A stretch of DNA of 64,000 nt from Lysobacteraceae bacterium PS02340 (GCA_029959605.1 JASCOC010000011.1:62001-126000), one strand, 5' to 3'; positions 26,529-36,072 are shown, numbered from the stretch's first letter. Notes: a model not told the origin generated them from the sequence alone. Translations and numbers: made by a program.

Positions 26529-26624
26529 ATCGGCGTGGACTGATTTCGAATTCCAAGTGGGCGCGGATGTGAAGACACTGCGAGCGCCGCCACCTGTCCG
26601 CGGCCATGTCCACGGGAGGGGATC

Positions 26625-27542
26625 ATGCAAGTCCAGCTTCACGCGTCCGCCGGGCGCCGTCTGTCGAATCGTCTTCGAAGCGCGCTGCGTCCTGCGCTAG
26701 TCGCTACCGCGCTGCTCGCCAGCGGCGCCGCCAGCGCTGTCGGCATCGATGCCGGCGATTACGTCGCCGCGCCCCCGGGCACCGATCTGTTCCTGATCTA
26801 CGCCCAGCATTCCGATGCCAAGGGGCTGTACGCCAACGGCAACCGTATCGACGACGACGCGCGCCTGGGCGTGGACCTGATCATGGGCCGCTACGTGAAG
26901 TTCGTCGAGGTCGGCGGTCGCACGCTCGACCTGCAAGTGCTCGCGCCATGGGTCCGTCTGCAGGGCGGCGGCAGCACCGCGGGCCTGGGCAGCACCAGCG
27001 GCATGGCCGACGTCATCCTGGTCAGCACGCTGTGGCTGGTCGAGGACAAGGACCAGCGCCGCTACTTCGGCGTTACGCCCTACGTCTGGCTGCCGACCGG
27101 CAGCTACGACCGCAATCGCGCGCTGAATCCAGGCGAGAACCGCTGGAAGGGTGCGCTGCAGGCCGTGGTCTCGCAGGGCCTGGGCGAGCACTGGACCACC
27201 GAGCTGTCGTTCGACGTGCAGGTGCACGGCGAGAACGACGAGTTCGCCGGCAACAACACCATGAAGCAGAAGGCGCTCTACGACACCCAGGGCTTCCTGC
27301 GCTACACCTTAAACCCGGCCAACGAACTGTCGTTGCGCGTGCGCTACCAGGCCGGCGGCGAAACCCGGGTCAACGGCATCGACCAGGACAACGAACTGGG
27401 CAACTGGTCCGCACTGGCGACCTACAGCCGCGCGCTGCCCGGCAACACCCAGCTGCTGCTGCAGGCCGGTCGCGACATCCGTATCGAGAACGGCTTCCGT
27501 GAGGAAAGCCGCGTGCAGTTGCGTTTTCTCAAGGCGTTCTGA
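26625..27542 (+). CDS. Outer-membrane channel of the phenol-degradation (MetA) family
   Basis: 305 residues. A signal peptide of about 38 residues ends near GAASA. The rest alternates short strands with aromatic ends, closing in the terminal phenylalanine (VQLRFLKAF) typical of outer-membrane barrels. DAGDYVAAPPGTDLFLIYAQH near the start, PYVWLPTGSYD, and QLLLQAGRDIRIENGFRE near the end match Phenol_MetA_deg-type proteins, which are found in aromatic degradation clusters. It is 29 bp upstream of a GMC oxidoreductase, so a joint role in taking up and oxidising an alcohol or aromatic compound is likely. Confidence 0.75.
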   Translation: MQVQLHASAGRRLSNRLRSALRPALVATALLASGAASAVGIDAGDYVAAPPGTDLFLIYAQHSDAKGLYANGNRIDDDARLGVDLIMGRYVKFVEVGGRTLDLQVLAPWVRLQGGGSTAGLGSTSGMADVILVSTLWLVEDKDQRRYFGVTPYVWLPTGSYDRNRALNPGENRWKGALQAVVSQGLGEHWTTELSFDVQVHGENDEFAGNNTMKQKALYDTQGFLRYTLNPANELSLRVRYQAGGETRVNGIDQDNELGNWSALATYSRALPGNTQLLLQAGRDIRIENGFREESRVQLRFLKAF

Positions 27543-27571
27543 TCACCATTGCCCGCTTCCTGGGAGGGAAC

Positions 27572-29284
27572 ATGAAATTCGGACACGATGACGAGACGGT
27601 CGCGAGCGCGATCGGTGCATACCGGTCGGGGCAGGTCAGCCGCCGCGGCTTCCTGAAAATGGCGACCGCTGCCGGCGTGGGCATCGGCCTGGCCGGTACG
27701 CTCGCGAGCATGTGGTCGCCGCAGGCGCGCGCGCAGTCCACCCGGACCAGCCCGGTGCCGCGTGGCAGCTTCGACTACATCGTCGTCGGTGGCGGCTCGT
27801 CGGGCGCCACGCTCGCCGGTCAGCTTGCGATGCGCAGTGGCGCGAGCGTGCTGCTGCTCGAGGCAGGCGTGCCCGATGTCGCGCCGGAGATCCACGACCC
27901 GCGCGACTGGCCCAAGGTGCTGGGCTCGCCGATGACCCGCGTGTTCAACACCACGCCGCAGATCCATGCCGACAACCGCAGCGTCGCCTGGCCGCGCACG
28001 CAGACCCTGGGTGGCTGCAGCGCGGTGAACTGCATGATCTACCAGCGCGGTCACGCCAGCGATTTCGACAGCTGGGCGCACGAAGGCTGCTACGGCTGGG
28101 ATTTCGCTTCCGTGCTGCCGACCTACAAAGCACTCGAAACCTGGCAGGGCGGCGCGAGCGAGTATCGCGGTGACGGCGGTCCGCTGTTCGTCACCCAGCC
28201 CGCGCCCGGACATCGCCACGACGGCGCCGAAGCCTTCATGGCGCAGGCGATCGCCATGGGCTATGCCGAAAACCCGGATTTCAACGGGCCGTCGATGGAG
28301 GGGCCGACCTGGGTCAACTTCACGATTTCCGGCGGCAAGCGCCAGTCTTCGGCAGTGGCGTTCCTGCATCCGGCGATGGAGCAGCGCGACAACCTCACCG
28401 TGTTGTGCGAGGCGCCGACGCTGGAGCTGGTGATGGAGCGCGGCCGCTGCGTCGGCGTGAAATACCTGCACGACGGCAAGCCGGCGGTCGTGCGCGCGAC
28501 GCGAGAGGTGGTGCTATCCGCTGGCGCGATCGCCTCGCCGTGGCTGCTGATGCTCTCGGGCATCGGGCCGGAAGCCGAGCTGCGCAAGCACGGCATCGCG
28601 GTCCAGCACGCCCTGCCGGGCGTCGGCCAGAATTTGCACGACCACGTGCTCGGCGGTGGTCTGAACTGGGAAGCGAAGGCGCCGGTGCCGGCATCGGAAT
28701 ACAACATGTCCGAGACCTACTTCTGGACGAAGTCCAACCCGGGCCTACGCGCGCCCGACATCAACACGCTCTACGTCAGCCTGCCGTTCCACACGCCGGA
28801 ACTGCCGGCCACGTTCGAGAACGGCTACTCAATCCTCACCGGTGTCATGCGGCCGTCCTCGCGCGGCGCGATCACACTGGCGTCGAAGGATCCGCGGATC
28901 GATCCGCTGGTCGATCCGGCCTACCTGTCGACCGAGCAGGACCGTCGCGCATTCCTGGCCGCGACCGAGCTCGGTCGCGAGATCGGCAACGGCGCCGCCT
29001 TCGACGGCATCCGCCGACGCGAGGTGCTGCCTGGTCCTTCGGTGAAGAGCAAGGCCGACATGGAAGCGTTCCTGCGAAAGGCCTGCGCGACGTTCTTCCA
29101 TCCGGTGGGCACCTGCCGCATGGGCACGGGCAGCGATGCGGTGGTCGATCCGGAACTGCGCGTGCACGGCGTCGACGGCCTGCGCGTGGCGGACGCCTCG
29201 ATCATGCCGTCGATCACCACCGGCAACACCAACGCGCCGTCGATCCTGATCGGCTGGAAGGCGGCGGAAATGCTCGCCGCCTGA
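27572..29284 (+). CDS. Tat-exported GMC family oxidoreductase
   Basis: 570 residues. The N terminus has a twin-arginine signal (SRRGFLKMATAAGVG to ARAQ), so the folded flavoprotein is exported to the periplasm. FAD-binding motif YIVVGGGSSGATLAGQLA, GMC signature 1 (TLGGCSAVNCMIYQRG), signature 2 (SAGAIASPWLLMLSGIG) and the catalytic C-terminal pair (His in FHPVGTCRMG, Asn in TTGNTNAPS) are present. It oxidises an alcohol and passes electrons probably to the respiratory chain. Substrate unknown. It is in an operon with the preceding channel and ends at a strong terminator. Confidence 0.9.
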   Translation: MKFGHDDETVASAIGAYRSGQVSRRGFLKMATAAGVGIGLAGTLASMWSPQARAQSTRTSPVPRGSFDYIVVGGGSSGATLAGQLAMRSGASVLLLEAGVPDVAPEIHDPRDWPKVLGSPMTRVFNTTPQIHADNRSVAWPRTQTLGGCSAVNCMIYQRGHASDFDSWAHEGCYGWDFASVLPTYKALETWQGGASEYRGDGGPLFVTQPAPGHRHDGAEAFMAQAIAMGYAENPDFNGPSMEGPTWVNFTISGGKRQSSAVAFLHPAMEQRDNLTVLCEAPTLELVMERGRCVGVKYLHDGKPAVVRATREVVLSAGAIASPWLLMLSGIGPEAELRKHGIAVQHALPGVGQNLHDHVLGGGLNWEAKAPVPASEYNMSETYFWTKSNPGLRAPDINTLYVSLPFHTPELPATFENGYSILTGVMRPSSRGAITLASKDPRIDPLVDPAYLSTEQDRRAFLAATELGREIGNGAAFDGIRRREVLPGPSVKSKADMEAFLRKACATFFHPVGTCRMGTGSDAVVDPELRVHGVDGLRVADASIMPSITTGNTNAPSILIGWKAAEMLAA

Positions 29285-29317
29285 AGCGCGTTCCGCCACG
29301 TCGATCGCTGCGGACCC

Positions 29318-29354
29318 ACGGCCCGCTCCCGCCTTCCGGGAGCGGGCCGTTTTC
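29318..29354 (+). terminator. Intrinsic terminator after the GMC oxidoreductase
   Basis: A perfect 14-bp stem (29318-29331 with 29337-29350) with a CCTTC loop is followed by TTTC. It lies between the convergent GMC and LysR genes. Confidence 0.88.
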
Positions 29355-29364
29355 ATGGCGCCGC

Positions 29365-30291
29365 TCAGCCCGACGGCTGCATCGCCCGCCGTCGCCTGAG
29401 CGGACCGAGGTCCTGGCGCACCAGCGCCACGAGGTTCTGCACCGCTGGCGCGCGCCGCACGTGCGCCGGATATGCCAGCCACAGCTGCGCCCGCGGCACT
29501 TCGCCTGCGATACGCACGTAGGTCACGCCCGAGGCATGCAGCTGGCACATCGACGCCGGGACCAGTGCCACGCCCACGCCGGCCGCGACCAGATGCACGG
29601 TCGATGCCATCTGCGGCGCTTCCTGGGCGATCCGCGGATCGAAGCCCGCCTGGCGGCAGGCGCTGATCATCGTGTCGTAGAGCAGGCGCCCGTTGCCACG
29701 CGGGTAGAGCACGAACGCCTCACCGGCGAGCTGCAGCAGATCGATCCGCTTCTGCGTCGCCAGCGGATGCCGCGACGGCAGCGCGATCCACAGCTCCTCG
29801 TCCGGCAGCTCGACCGTTTCCAGCCCCTCGCGTTCGCTGGCGGCTGCGCGCAGAAAGGCGACGTCGATGCGTTCTGCGCGCAGGTCCTCGAGCAACTGAC
29901 TGGTCGCCTGTTCGGCGAGATCGAGCGTGACGTCAGGATACAGCTCGCCGAAGCGGCGCACGATACCGGGGACAAGCGGATTGAACGACGCCGAACTGGT
30001 GAAGCCGATCCGTAGATGCCCCAGGTCGCCGCGCGCCGCGCGCTGGGCCGCGGCGATCGCCCGTTCCGCGTCCTCCACCGCGTCGCGTGCATGCGGCAGA
30101 AACGCCTGGCCGGCTTCGGTCAGGCGCACGGCGCGCGCATGGCGCTCGAACAGCGGCGTGCCGATCTCCGCCTCAAGCTGCTTGATCTGCTGGCTCAGCG
30201 GGGGCTGGGCGATTCCCAGACGCTCGGCCGCGCGGGTGAAATGCAGTTCTTCCGCGATCGCGATCATATAGCGCAGATGGCGGAGTTCCAT
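29365..30291 (-). CDS. LysR-type regulator, BenM/CatM-like
   Basis: 308 residues. The N-terminal MELRHLRYMIAIAEELHFTRAAERL, PPLSQQIKQLE is the pattern of the BenM/CatM/CbnR subgroup, which usually controls aromatic or chloroaromatic catabolism. The C-terminal domain has LRIGFTSSA and ELWIALPSRHPLA. It is divergent from the AtuA-DUF4387-ALDH operon, with 110 bp between starts, and is the probable activator of that operon. Inducer not assignable. Confidence 0.9.
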   Translation of the reverse strand: MELRHLRYMIAIAEELHFTRAAERLGIAQPPLSQQIKQLEAEIGTPLFERHARAVRLTEAGQAFLPHARDAVEDAERAIAAAQRAARGDLGHLRIGFTSSASFNPLVPGIVRRFGELYPDVTLDLAEQATSQLLEDLRAERIDVAFLRAAASEREGLETVELPDEELWIALPSRHPLATQKRIDLLQLAGEAFVLYPRGNGRLLYDTMISACRQAGFDPRIAQEAPQMASTVHLVAAGVGVALVPASMCQLHASGVTYVRIAGEVPRAQLWLAYPAHVRRAPAVQNLVALVRQDLGPLRRRRAMQPSG

Positions 30292-30296
30292 ATTCA

Positions 30297-30323
30297 GATC
30301 AGATCATAGTGAGCTGGATCATA
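30297..30323. promoter_or_regulatory. GATCA repeats in the LysR/AtuA divergent gap
   Basis: GATCA at 30297 and GATCATA at 30302 and 30317 are direct repeats spaced 5 and 15 bp apart, 6-32 bp from the regulator start. They might be part of the regulator's site or overlap its promoter. The evidence is only their repetition. Confidence 0.3.
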
Positions 30324-30401
30324 TATTGGACGAATCATGGGACCGGGCATAGCCTTGCAGCGCCCGGCTGGTGCCGGGTCGAACGTTGCCCAGGAGTCGT
30401 C

Positions 30402-31808
30402 ATGTCCATCGCCGCGCCGAGCCTCGAGGAGATCCGTGTGCTGTCGCCGACGGCGATCCTCGGCTACGGCTTTCCCATGGCTTCGTTCGACGCGGGCCTG
30501 GCGCTCGATCCGCACGTGATCGCGGTGGACGCGGGGTCGTCCGATCCGGGTCCGCATTATCTCGGCGCCGGCTATTCGTTCACCGACCGCGATGCGGTCA
30601 AGCGCGATCTCGGCATCATGCTGCGCGCCGCGCGCGCGCGGCGGATTCCCCTGATCGTCGGCTCCTGCGGCGGTGCGGGGGGCCAGCCACATCTCGACTG
30701 GACCCTGCAGATCCTGCTCGAGCTCGCGCGCGAGGATGCGCTGGCCTTCAAGCTGGCGGTGATCGACGCGGAGGTCGAACCGGCCGCGGTGCTGCAGGCG
30801 CTCGATGCCGGACTGCTGGCGCCGTGCGGCGAGTGGCCTGCATTGACCGGCGACGACGTGCGCGGCAGCAGCCGGATCGTTGCACAGCTCGGTGTGGAAC
30901 CGTTCGTCGAAGCATTGGCGCAGGGCGCGGAGGTGATCCTGGCCGGTCGCGCCTACGATCCGGTGGTGTTCGCGGCGTTGCCGGTGCTGCGCGGCTTCGA
31001 CCACGGGCTTGCGTTGCACATGGGCAAGATCCTCGAATGCGCGGCGATCGCCTGCACGCCCGGCAGCGGCAGCGACTGCATGATGGGGGTGCTGCGCGCC
31101 GACCACTTCCTGCTGCATCCACTGGACCCCGCGCGCGCGTGCACGGTCGCCTCGGTGGCGGCGCATACGCTCTACGAGAAGAGCGATCCGTACCACCTGC
31201 CGGGCCCCGGCGGTGTGCTGGATCTCTCAGCGACGCGCTTCGAACAGGTCGACGCGCGCACCGTGCGCGTGTCGGGCAGCCGACACGTCGAAGTGCCGTA
31301 CACGGTGAAGCTGGAAGGTGCGGCGCGCGTGGGCTATCGCACGATCTCGATCGCCGGGGTGCGCGATCCGGTCTTCATCGGTCAGGTCGAATCGATCGTC
31401 GACGCGGTGCGTGCGCGCATTGCCGACAACTTCCGTGACATTCCCACCGACAGCTATTCGCTGCTGTTCCGCCTCTACGGGCGAAACGGCGTGATGGGTG
31501 CGCTGGAACCACACCCGGGCACGGGCGCCCACGAACTGGGTATCGTCATCGAAGCGGTCGCGCCGACCCAGGCGCTGGCCGACACGATCTGTGGTTTCGC
31601 GCGCTCGACGATGCTGCATTACGGCTACCCGGGACGCGTGTCCACGGCGGGCAACCTCGCGTTTCCGTATTCGCCGTCCGATCTCAGGGCGGGCGAGGTG
31701 TACCGCTTCAGCGTCTATCACCTGCTGCCAGTCGAAGACCCGGTGGCACGGTTCCCGGTGCACTACGAAGCGGTCCGTCCGATGGTGCGTTGCGAGGCCG
31801 CGGCATGA
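30402..31808 (+). CDS. AtuA-like (DUF1446) protein
   Basis: 468 residues. The sequence has DUF1446/AtuA features: ILGYGFPMASFDAGL near the N terminus, DAGSSDPGPHYLG, LIVGSCGGAGGQPHLDW, LAGRAYDPVVFA, MGKILECAA and HYGYPGRVSTAGN. AtuA belongs to acyclic terpene utilisation in Pseudomonas, but the family is broad and its chemistry is not settled. The start at 30402 follows CAGGAG. The stop overlaps the DUF4387 start by four bases, a pairing conserved in many genomes. First gene of the five-gene catabolic operon. Confidence 0.82.
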   Translation: MSIAAPSLEEIRVLSPTAILGYGFPMASFDAGLALDPHVIAVDAGSSDPGPHYLGAGYSFTDRDAVKRDLGIMLRAARARRIPLIVGSCGGAGGQPHLDWTLQILLELAREDALAFKLAVIDAEVEPAAVLQALDAGLLAPCGEWPALTGDDVRGSSRIVAQLGVEPFVEALAQGAEVILAGRAYDPVVFAALPVLRGFDHGLALHMGKILECAAIACTPGSGSDCMMGVLRADHFLLHPLDPARACTVASVAAHTLYEKSDPYHLPGPGGVLDLSATRFEQVDARTVRVSGSRHVEVPYTVKLEGAARVGYRTISIAGVRDPVFIGQVESIVDAVRARIADNFRDIPTDSYSLLFRLYGRNGVMGALEPHPGTGAHELGIVIEAVAPTQALADTICGFARSTMLHYGYPGRVSTAGNLAFPYSPSDLRAGEVYRFSVYHLLPVEDPVARFPVHYEAVRPMVRCEAAA

Positions 31809-32125
31809 GTACGCGACTGATCGATCTGGCCAGCGTGATCCGCAGCAAGAACGCTGGCCCGGGCGAGCTCACGCTCGACATCATCTTCAAGACACGCGAG
31901 GCCTTCGACCGGGTGGTCTCGGCCGGATGGATCGACAAGGCGCTGATCGCGCGGCTCTACGGCCAGCGCGAACAGGACGTGCTGTCGGTGATCGCCTTCG
32001 AGCCGGCCTGGGCGATCAAGGCCACGCTGCGACGGCCCACCCCCTCGGGCACCGTCGGGGATACCGACATCTACGGCGCGCAACAGCATGCGCCCCTGCT
32101 CGGACTGGTGTTCGAGCACTACTGA
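31805..32125 (+). CDS. DUF4387 small subunit-like protein
   Basis: 106 residues. Family pattern: LASVIRSKNAGPGELTLDIIFK, RLYGQREQDVLSVI, FEPAWAIKATLRRP and GDTDIYGAQQHAPLL. DUF4387 nearly always follows an AtuA-like gene and is thought to form a complex with it; the reaction is unknown. Start at 31805 overlaps the preceding stop by four bases (ATGA), implying coupled translation. Confidence 0.85.
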   Translation: MSTRLIDLASVIRSKNAGPGELTLDIIFKTREAFDRVVSAGWIDKALIARLYGQREQDVLSVIAFEPAWAIKATLRRPTPSGTVGDTDIYGAQQHAPLLGLVFEHY

Positions 32126-32143
32126 CGCAATGAGGAACGATTG

Positions 32144-33583
32144 ATGGAACCGGGTTGCAACTACATCGAGGGCGGCTGGCGCGCATCGCAGGGCACCGCG
32201 ACGCTGCCGATGATCGAGCCGGCCACCGGCCAGGCCTATGGCCACATCGCCGACAGCGTCGCGCAGGACGTGGATGCGGCCGTGGCCGCCGCGCGCGCGG
32301 CCTACGACGGTGCCTGGGGCAGGCTGACCGCCACCGAGCGCGGGCGGATCATGTCGCGGTTCGCGACGTTGATCGAACGCGACGCGGCGTCGCTCGCAGC
32401 CACCGAAGCCCGCGACACCGGCAAGCCCGACGGTGTGGCCAGGGCCGACATCGTCGCACTGGCGCGCTACTTCGAGTTCTACGGCGGCGCGGCCGACAAG
32501 CTGCACGGCGAGACCATTCCCTACCTCGACGGTTACATGGTCGCGGTGGTGCACGAACCCTACGGCGTCACCGGTCATATCCTGCCGTGGAACTATCCTG
32601 CGCAGATGTTCGGCCGCACGCTCGCGCCCTCGCTCGCGGTCGGCAACGCGGTGGTGCTCAAACCGGCCGAAGACGCCTCGGCCAGCGCGTTGCAGCTGGC
32701 CGGACTGGCGAGCGAAGCGGGATTTCCGCCCGGCGCGATCAACGTGGTCACCGGCAGCGGTGCAGGCGCAGGCGCCGCACTCGCTTCGCATCCCGGCGTG
32801 GATTTCATGTCCTTTACCGGTTCGCCGCAGGTGGGCCAGATCATCCAGAAGCTCTGCGCCGACCACTTCATCACCTGCACGCTGGAGCTGGGCGGCAAGT
32901 CGCCGCAGATCGTGTTCGCCGATGCAGACCTCGACGCCGCGATCCCGGTGATCGTCAAGGCGATCATCCAGAACAGCGGCCAGACCTGTTCGGCCGGCAG
33001 CCGGCTGCTGGTCGAACGCAGCGCCTACGACACCGTAGTTGCGCGGCTCGCTGTCGCGTTCGCCGATGTGCGCGTGGGCGCGCCCGCGGCCGATCGCGCC
33101 TGTGGCCCGATCATCACCGCGAAACAGCAGGCGCGCGTGCAGCAGTTCATCGATCGGGCGCGCGCCGACGGCATCCCGGTGCTGGCCGAAGGCCGCATCG
33201 ATCCGGACGCGGATCCGGCCGGCTTCTACGTCGCGCCCACGCTGTTCGGACCCGTGCCGCGCGACAACGATCTCGCCCGCGAGGAAGTCTTCGGCCCCGT
33301 GCTCGCGGTCCTGCCGTTCGACGACGAGGCCGACGCGCTGGCGCTCGCCAACGGCACCGACTACGGCCTGGTCGCCGCGATCTGGACGCGCGACGGTGCC
33401 CGTCAGCTGCGGCTCGGCCGCAAGGTCCGTACCGGCCAGTTGTTCGTCAACTGCTACGGCGCCGGTGCCGGCATCGAACTGCCGTTCGGCGGCACGGGCA
33501 AGAGCGGTCACGGTCGCGAGAAAGGCTTTGCGGCAATGCACGACTTCAGCATCACCAAGACGATCGTCATCCATCACGGATGA
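32144..33583 (+). CDS. NAD(P)-dependent aldehyde dehydrogenase (first)
   Basis: 479 residues. All class motifs are present: ILPWNYPAQMFGRTLAPSLA, VLKPAED, FTGSPQVGQ, the glutamate in LELGGKSPQIVF, and the catalytic cysteine in NSGQTCSAGSRLLVE. EEVFGPVLAVLPFD and PFGGTGKSGHGREKG complete the C terminus. Oxidises an aldehyde to a carboxylate. It sits 18 bp after DUF4387 in the same operon and is not close to the second ALDH here (34420), so the two probably act at different steps or on different substrates. Confidence 0.92.
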   Translation: MEPGCNYIEGGWRASQGTATLPMIEPATGQAYGHIADSVAQDVDAAVAAARAAYDGAWGRLTATERGRIMSRFATLIERDAASLAATEARDTGKPDGVARADIVALARYFEFYGGAADKLHGETIPYLDGYMVAVVHEPYGVTGHILPWNYPAQMFGRTLAPSLAVGNAVVLKPAEDASASALQLAGLASEAGFPPGAINVVTGSGAGAGAALASHPGVDFMSFTGSPQVGQIIQKLCADHFITCTLELGGKSPQIVFADADLDAAIPVIVKAIIQNSGQTCSAGSRLLVERSAYDTVVARLAVAFADVRVGAPAADRACGPIITAKQQARVQQFIDRARADGIPVLAEGRIDPDADPAGFYVAPTLFGPVPRDNDLAREEVFGPVLAVLPFDDEADALALANGTDYGLVAAIWTRDGARQLRLGRKVRTGQLFVNCYGAGAGIELPFGGTGKSGHGREKGFAAMHDFSITKTIVIHHG

Positions 33584-33611
33584 GCGGTCACCTGCACCAG
33601 GGAGCCAGCAC

Positions 33612-34358
33612 GTGAAGTTCGAGAACAAGACCGTCCTTGTCACCGGCGCCGCCAGCGGCTTCGGCGAGGAAACCGCGCGGCGGTTCGCCGCGCACGGCGC
33701 GCGCATCGTCATCGTCGACCTCGACGGCGACAAGGCCGCCGCCGTCGCCGCGTCGATCAGCGCCGGACAGGCGATCGGCGTGCGCGCCGACGTCTCGGTG
33801 CGCGCCGACATCGACGCCGCGATCGCCATGACGGTCAAGGCCTTCGGCGTGCCCGACGTCATCGTCAACAATGCCGGCTACACGCATCGCAACGGTCCGC
33901 TGCTGGGCGTGGACGAGGCGACGTTCGACCGCGTGTTCGCGGTCAACGTGAAGTCGATCTACAACATGGTGCAGGCCGTGGTGCCGGCGATGCGCGACAA
34001 CGGCGGCGGCGTGATGCTCAACGTCGGTTCGGTCGCCGGCATCCGTCCGCGTCCGGGACTCACCTGGTACAACGCGTCCAAGGGCGCGACCAACACCCTG
34101 TCCAAGTCGCTGGCCGTGGAGCTGGCACCGTGGAAGATCCGCGTAAACGCCATCTGCCCGGTGATGGGGGTGACCGGCATGCTCGAAGACTTCATGGGCA
34201 TGCCCGACACGCCGGAGAACCGGCAGAAGTATCTCGGCTCGATTCCGCTCGGACGCTTTTGCGAACCGGCCGACGTGGCCGAAGCCGCTCTGTATCTGGC
34301 CGGCGCCGACTACATCACCGGCGTGGAACTGCCGGTCGACGGCGGCCGCACCATCTGA
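33612..34358 (+). CDS. Short-chain dehydrogenase/reductase
   Basis: 248 residues with a GTG start at 33612 preceded by GGAG. Classical SDR features: the TGAASGFG cofactor motif, D at the end of the second strand (VIVDLDGDKA) favouring NAD, NNAGYTH, a serine in NVGSVAG, and the YNASK catalytic tyrosine-lysine pair. The end (LAGADYITGVELPVDGG) is typical. Converts an alcohol and ketone; the substrate is not assignable. Fourth gene of the AtuA operon. Confidence 0.92.
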   Translation: MKFENKTVLVTGAASGFGEETARRFAAHGARIVIVDLDGDKAAAVAASISAGQAIGVRADVSVRADIDAAIAMTVKAFGVPDVIVNNAGYTHRNGPLLGVDEATFDRVFAVNVKSIYNMVQAVVPAMRDNGGGVMLNVGSVAGIRPRPGLTWYNASKGATNTLSKSLAVELAPWKIRVNAICPVMGVTGMLEDFMGMPDTPENRQKYLGSIPLGRFCEPADVAEAALYLAGADYITGVELPVDGGRTI

Positions 34359-34419
34359 CCTCCATGCGCGCGTCCGTGCGGAGGACGCGGGCATGCCCAC
34401 ACGACACCGGGAGACTGCA

Positions 34420-35871
34420 ATGAACGCGATGCCTCAACCCGCCACACACGACATTCTCGATCACCCGTTCAAGCTGTCGATCGACGGCGTACTGGTCGAC
34501 ACCGATGCCACCTTCGCGGTGTACAACCCCGCGAGCAACGCGGTGATCGCGCACGCACCCGAAGGCAGTCCGACGCAGCTCGACACCGCGGTCGCCGCTG
34601 CCAAGCGCGCCTTCAAGCACTGGTCGCAGTTGCCATGGTCCGAGCGCGCGGAATACATCACCCGCTATGCGGATGCACTCGAAGCGCGCAAGGACGATCT
34701 GATCACGCTGCTGACCCTCGAGCAGGGGAAGCCGCGGCACAGCATGGCGACCGGTGAGGTCGAGGCCGCGATCTACTGGGTGCGCGAAGTCGCCAAGCGT
34801 ACCCTGCCGGTGGAGACCATCGAGGACACCGCCGAGCATGTGGTCGAAGTCGCGCACGTGCCGCTGGGCGTGGTCGGTGCGATCACGCCGTGGAACTTCC
34901 CGGTGCTGCTGGGACTGTGGAAGGTCGCGCCCTGCCTGCTGACCGGCAACACCATGGTGCTCAAGCCTTCACCCTATACGCCGCTCACCTCGCTGTTCTT
35001 CGGCGAGATCGCGCAGTCGGTGCTGCCGCCGGGCGTGCTCAACGTCGTCTCGGGCGGCAACGATCTGGGGCAGCAGATCACCGAGCACGCCGACATCGCC
35101 AAGATCAGCTTCACCGGCTCCACCGCCACCGGCAAGCGCGTCATGGCCAGCGGTTCGGGCACGCTCAAGCGCATCACGCTGGAGCTGGGCGGCAACGACG
35201 CGGCGGTCGTGCTGGACGACGCGGACTGGAAGTCGATCGTGCCGACGCTGTTCTGGGCGGCGTTCGGCAACTCCGGGCAGTGGTGCATCGCGGTCAAGCG
35301 CCTGTACGTGCATTCGAGCATCCACGCGCAGTTCGTCGAGGCCTTCGTCGACTACGCGCGCCAGCAGGTCGTGGGCGACGGCATGGATCCCGTGACCAAC
35401 CTGGGCCCGATCCAGAACAAGATGCAGTACGGCAAGCTGCTCGACCTGTTCGCCGACGTGAAGAAGAACGGTTACAAGGTGCCGCTGGGCGGGACGATCG
35501 ACGAAAGCCTCGCGGGCAACTTCGTGCCGGTGACCATCGTCGACAACCCGCCCGAATCGAGCCGCATCGTGCAGGAAGAGCCCTTCGGCCCGATCCTGCC
35601 GATCCTGTCGTTCGACGACGTCGACGACGTGGTCGAACGCGTCAACGCCAGTCCGTTCGGACTGGCGGGCTCGGTGTGGAGCGGCGATCGCGCACGCGGC
35701 ATCGACGTGGCCAGGCGCCTGGACACCGGAACGGTGTGGGTCAACGAGATCCACATCCACGGCATCGACATTCCCTTCGGCGGCCACAAGCTGTCCGGCA
35801 TGGGCGTGGAAAACGGCCATGAGGGCCTGTGCGAGTTCACCAATACCAAGTCGTACATGTTCCACAAATAA
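34420..35871 (+). CDS. NAD(P)-dependent aldehyde dehydrogenase (second)
   Basis: 483 residues. ALDH motifs: ITPWNFPVLLGLWKVAPCL, LKPSPYTPLT, FTGSTATGKRVMA, LELGGNDAAVV, the catalytic cysteine in NSGQWCIAVKR, EEPFGPILPILSFDD and PFGGHKLSGMGVENG. The start at 34420 follows CGGGAG. It ends the five-gene operon; a 9-bp hairpin follows at 35891-35916. It might be the semialdehyde dehydrogenase missing from the meta-pathway genes at 47-52 kb, but that is only a suggestion. Confidence 0.9.
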   Translation: MNAMPQPATHDILDHPFKLSIDGVLVDTDATFAVYNPASNAVIAHAPEGSPTQLDTAVAAAKRAFKHWSQLPWSERAEYITRYADALEARKDDLITLLTLEQGKPRHSMATGEVEAAIYWVREVAKRTLPVETIEDTAEHVVEVAHVPLGVVGAITPWNFPVLLGLWKVAPCLLTGNTMVLKPSPYTPLTSLFFGEIAQSVLPPGVLNVVSGGNDLGQQITEHADIAKISFTGSTATGKRVMASGSGTLKRITLELGGNDAAVVLDDADWKSIVPTLFWAAFGNSGQWCIAVKRLYVHSSIHAQFVEAFVDYARQQVVGDGMDPVTNLGPIQNKMQYGKLLDLFADVKKNGYKVPLGGTIDESLAGNFVPVTIVDNPPESSRIVQEEPFGPILPILSFDDVDDVVERVNASPFGLAGSVWSGDRARGIDVARRLDTGTVWVNEIHIHGIDIPFGGHKLSGMGVENGHEGLCEFTNTKSYMFHK

Positions 35872-35890
35872 GCGCGGTGCGCTGCCGATG

Positions 35891-35916
35891 CGACGGGCGT
35901 TTTCCGGCGCCCGTCG
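35891..35916. terminator. Weak hairpin after the second ALDH
   Basis: A perfect 9-bp stem CGACGGGCG with CGCCCGTCG and an eight-base loop lies 20 bp after the stop. There is no T run after it, so termination may be weak or Rho-aided. Confidence 0.4.
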
Positions 35917-36072
35917 TCGTTGGCCGACGTCCATGCCCGGCCGGATGGCCGGGTGCGACGCCCTTCGACGTTGCGTTGGAATGGGGTGGCGCATGGCCCG
36001 GTTGCCCGCTACCGTCATCCCATCACCACGGCGGCGCGCGCAGATTTCCCGTCAGGACAGGGAAGTGGACGG

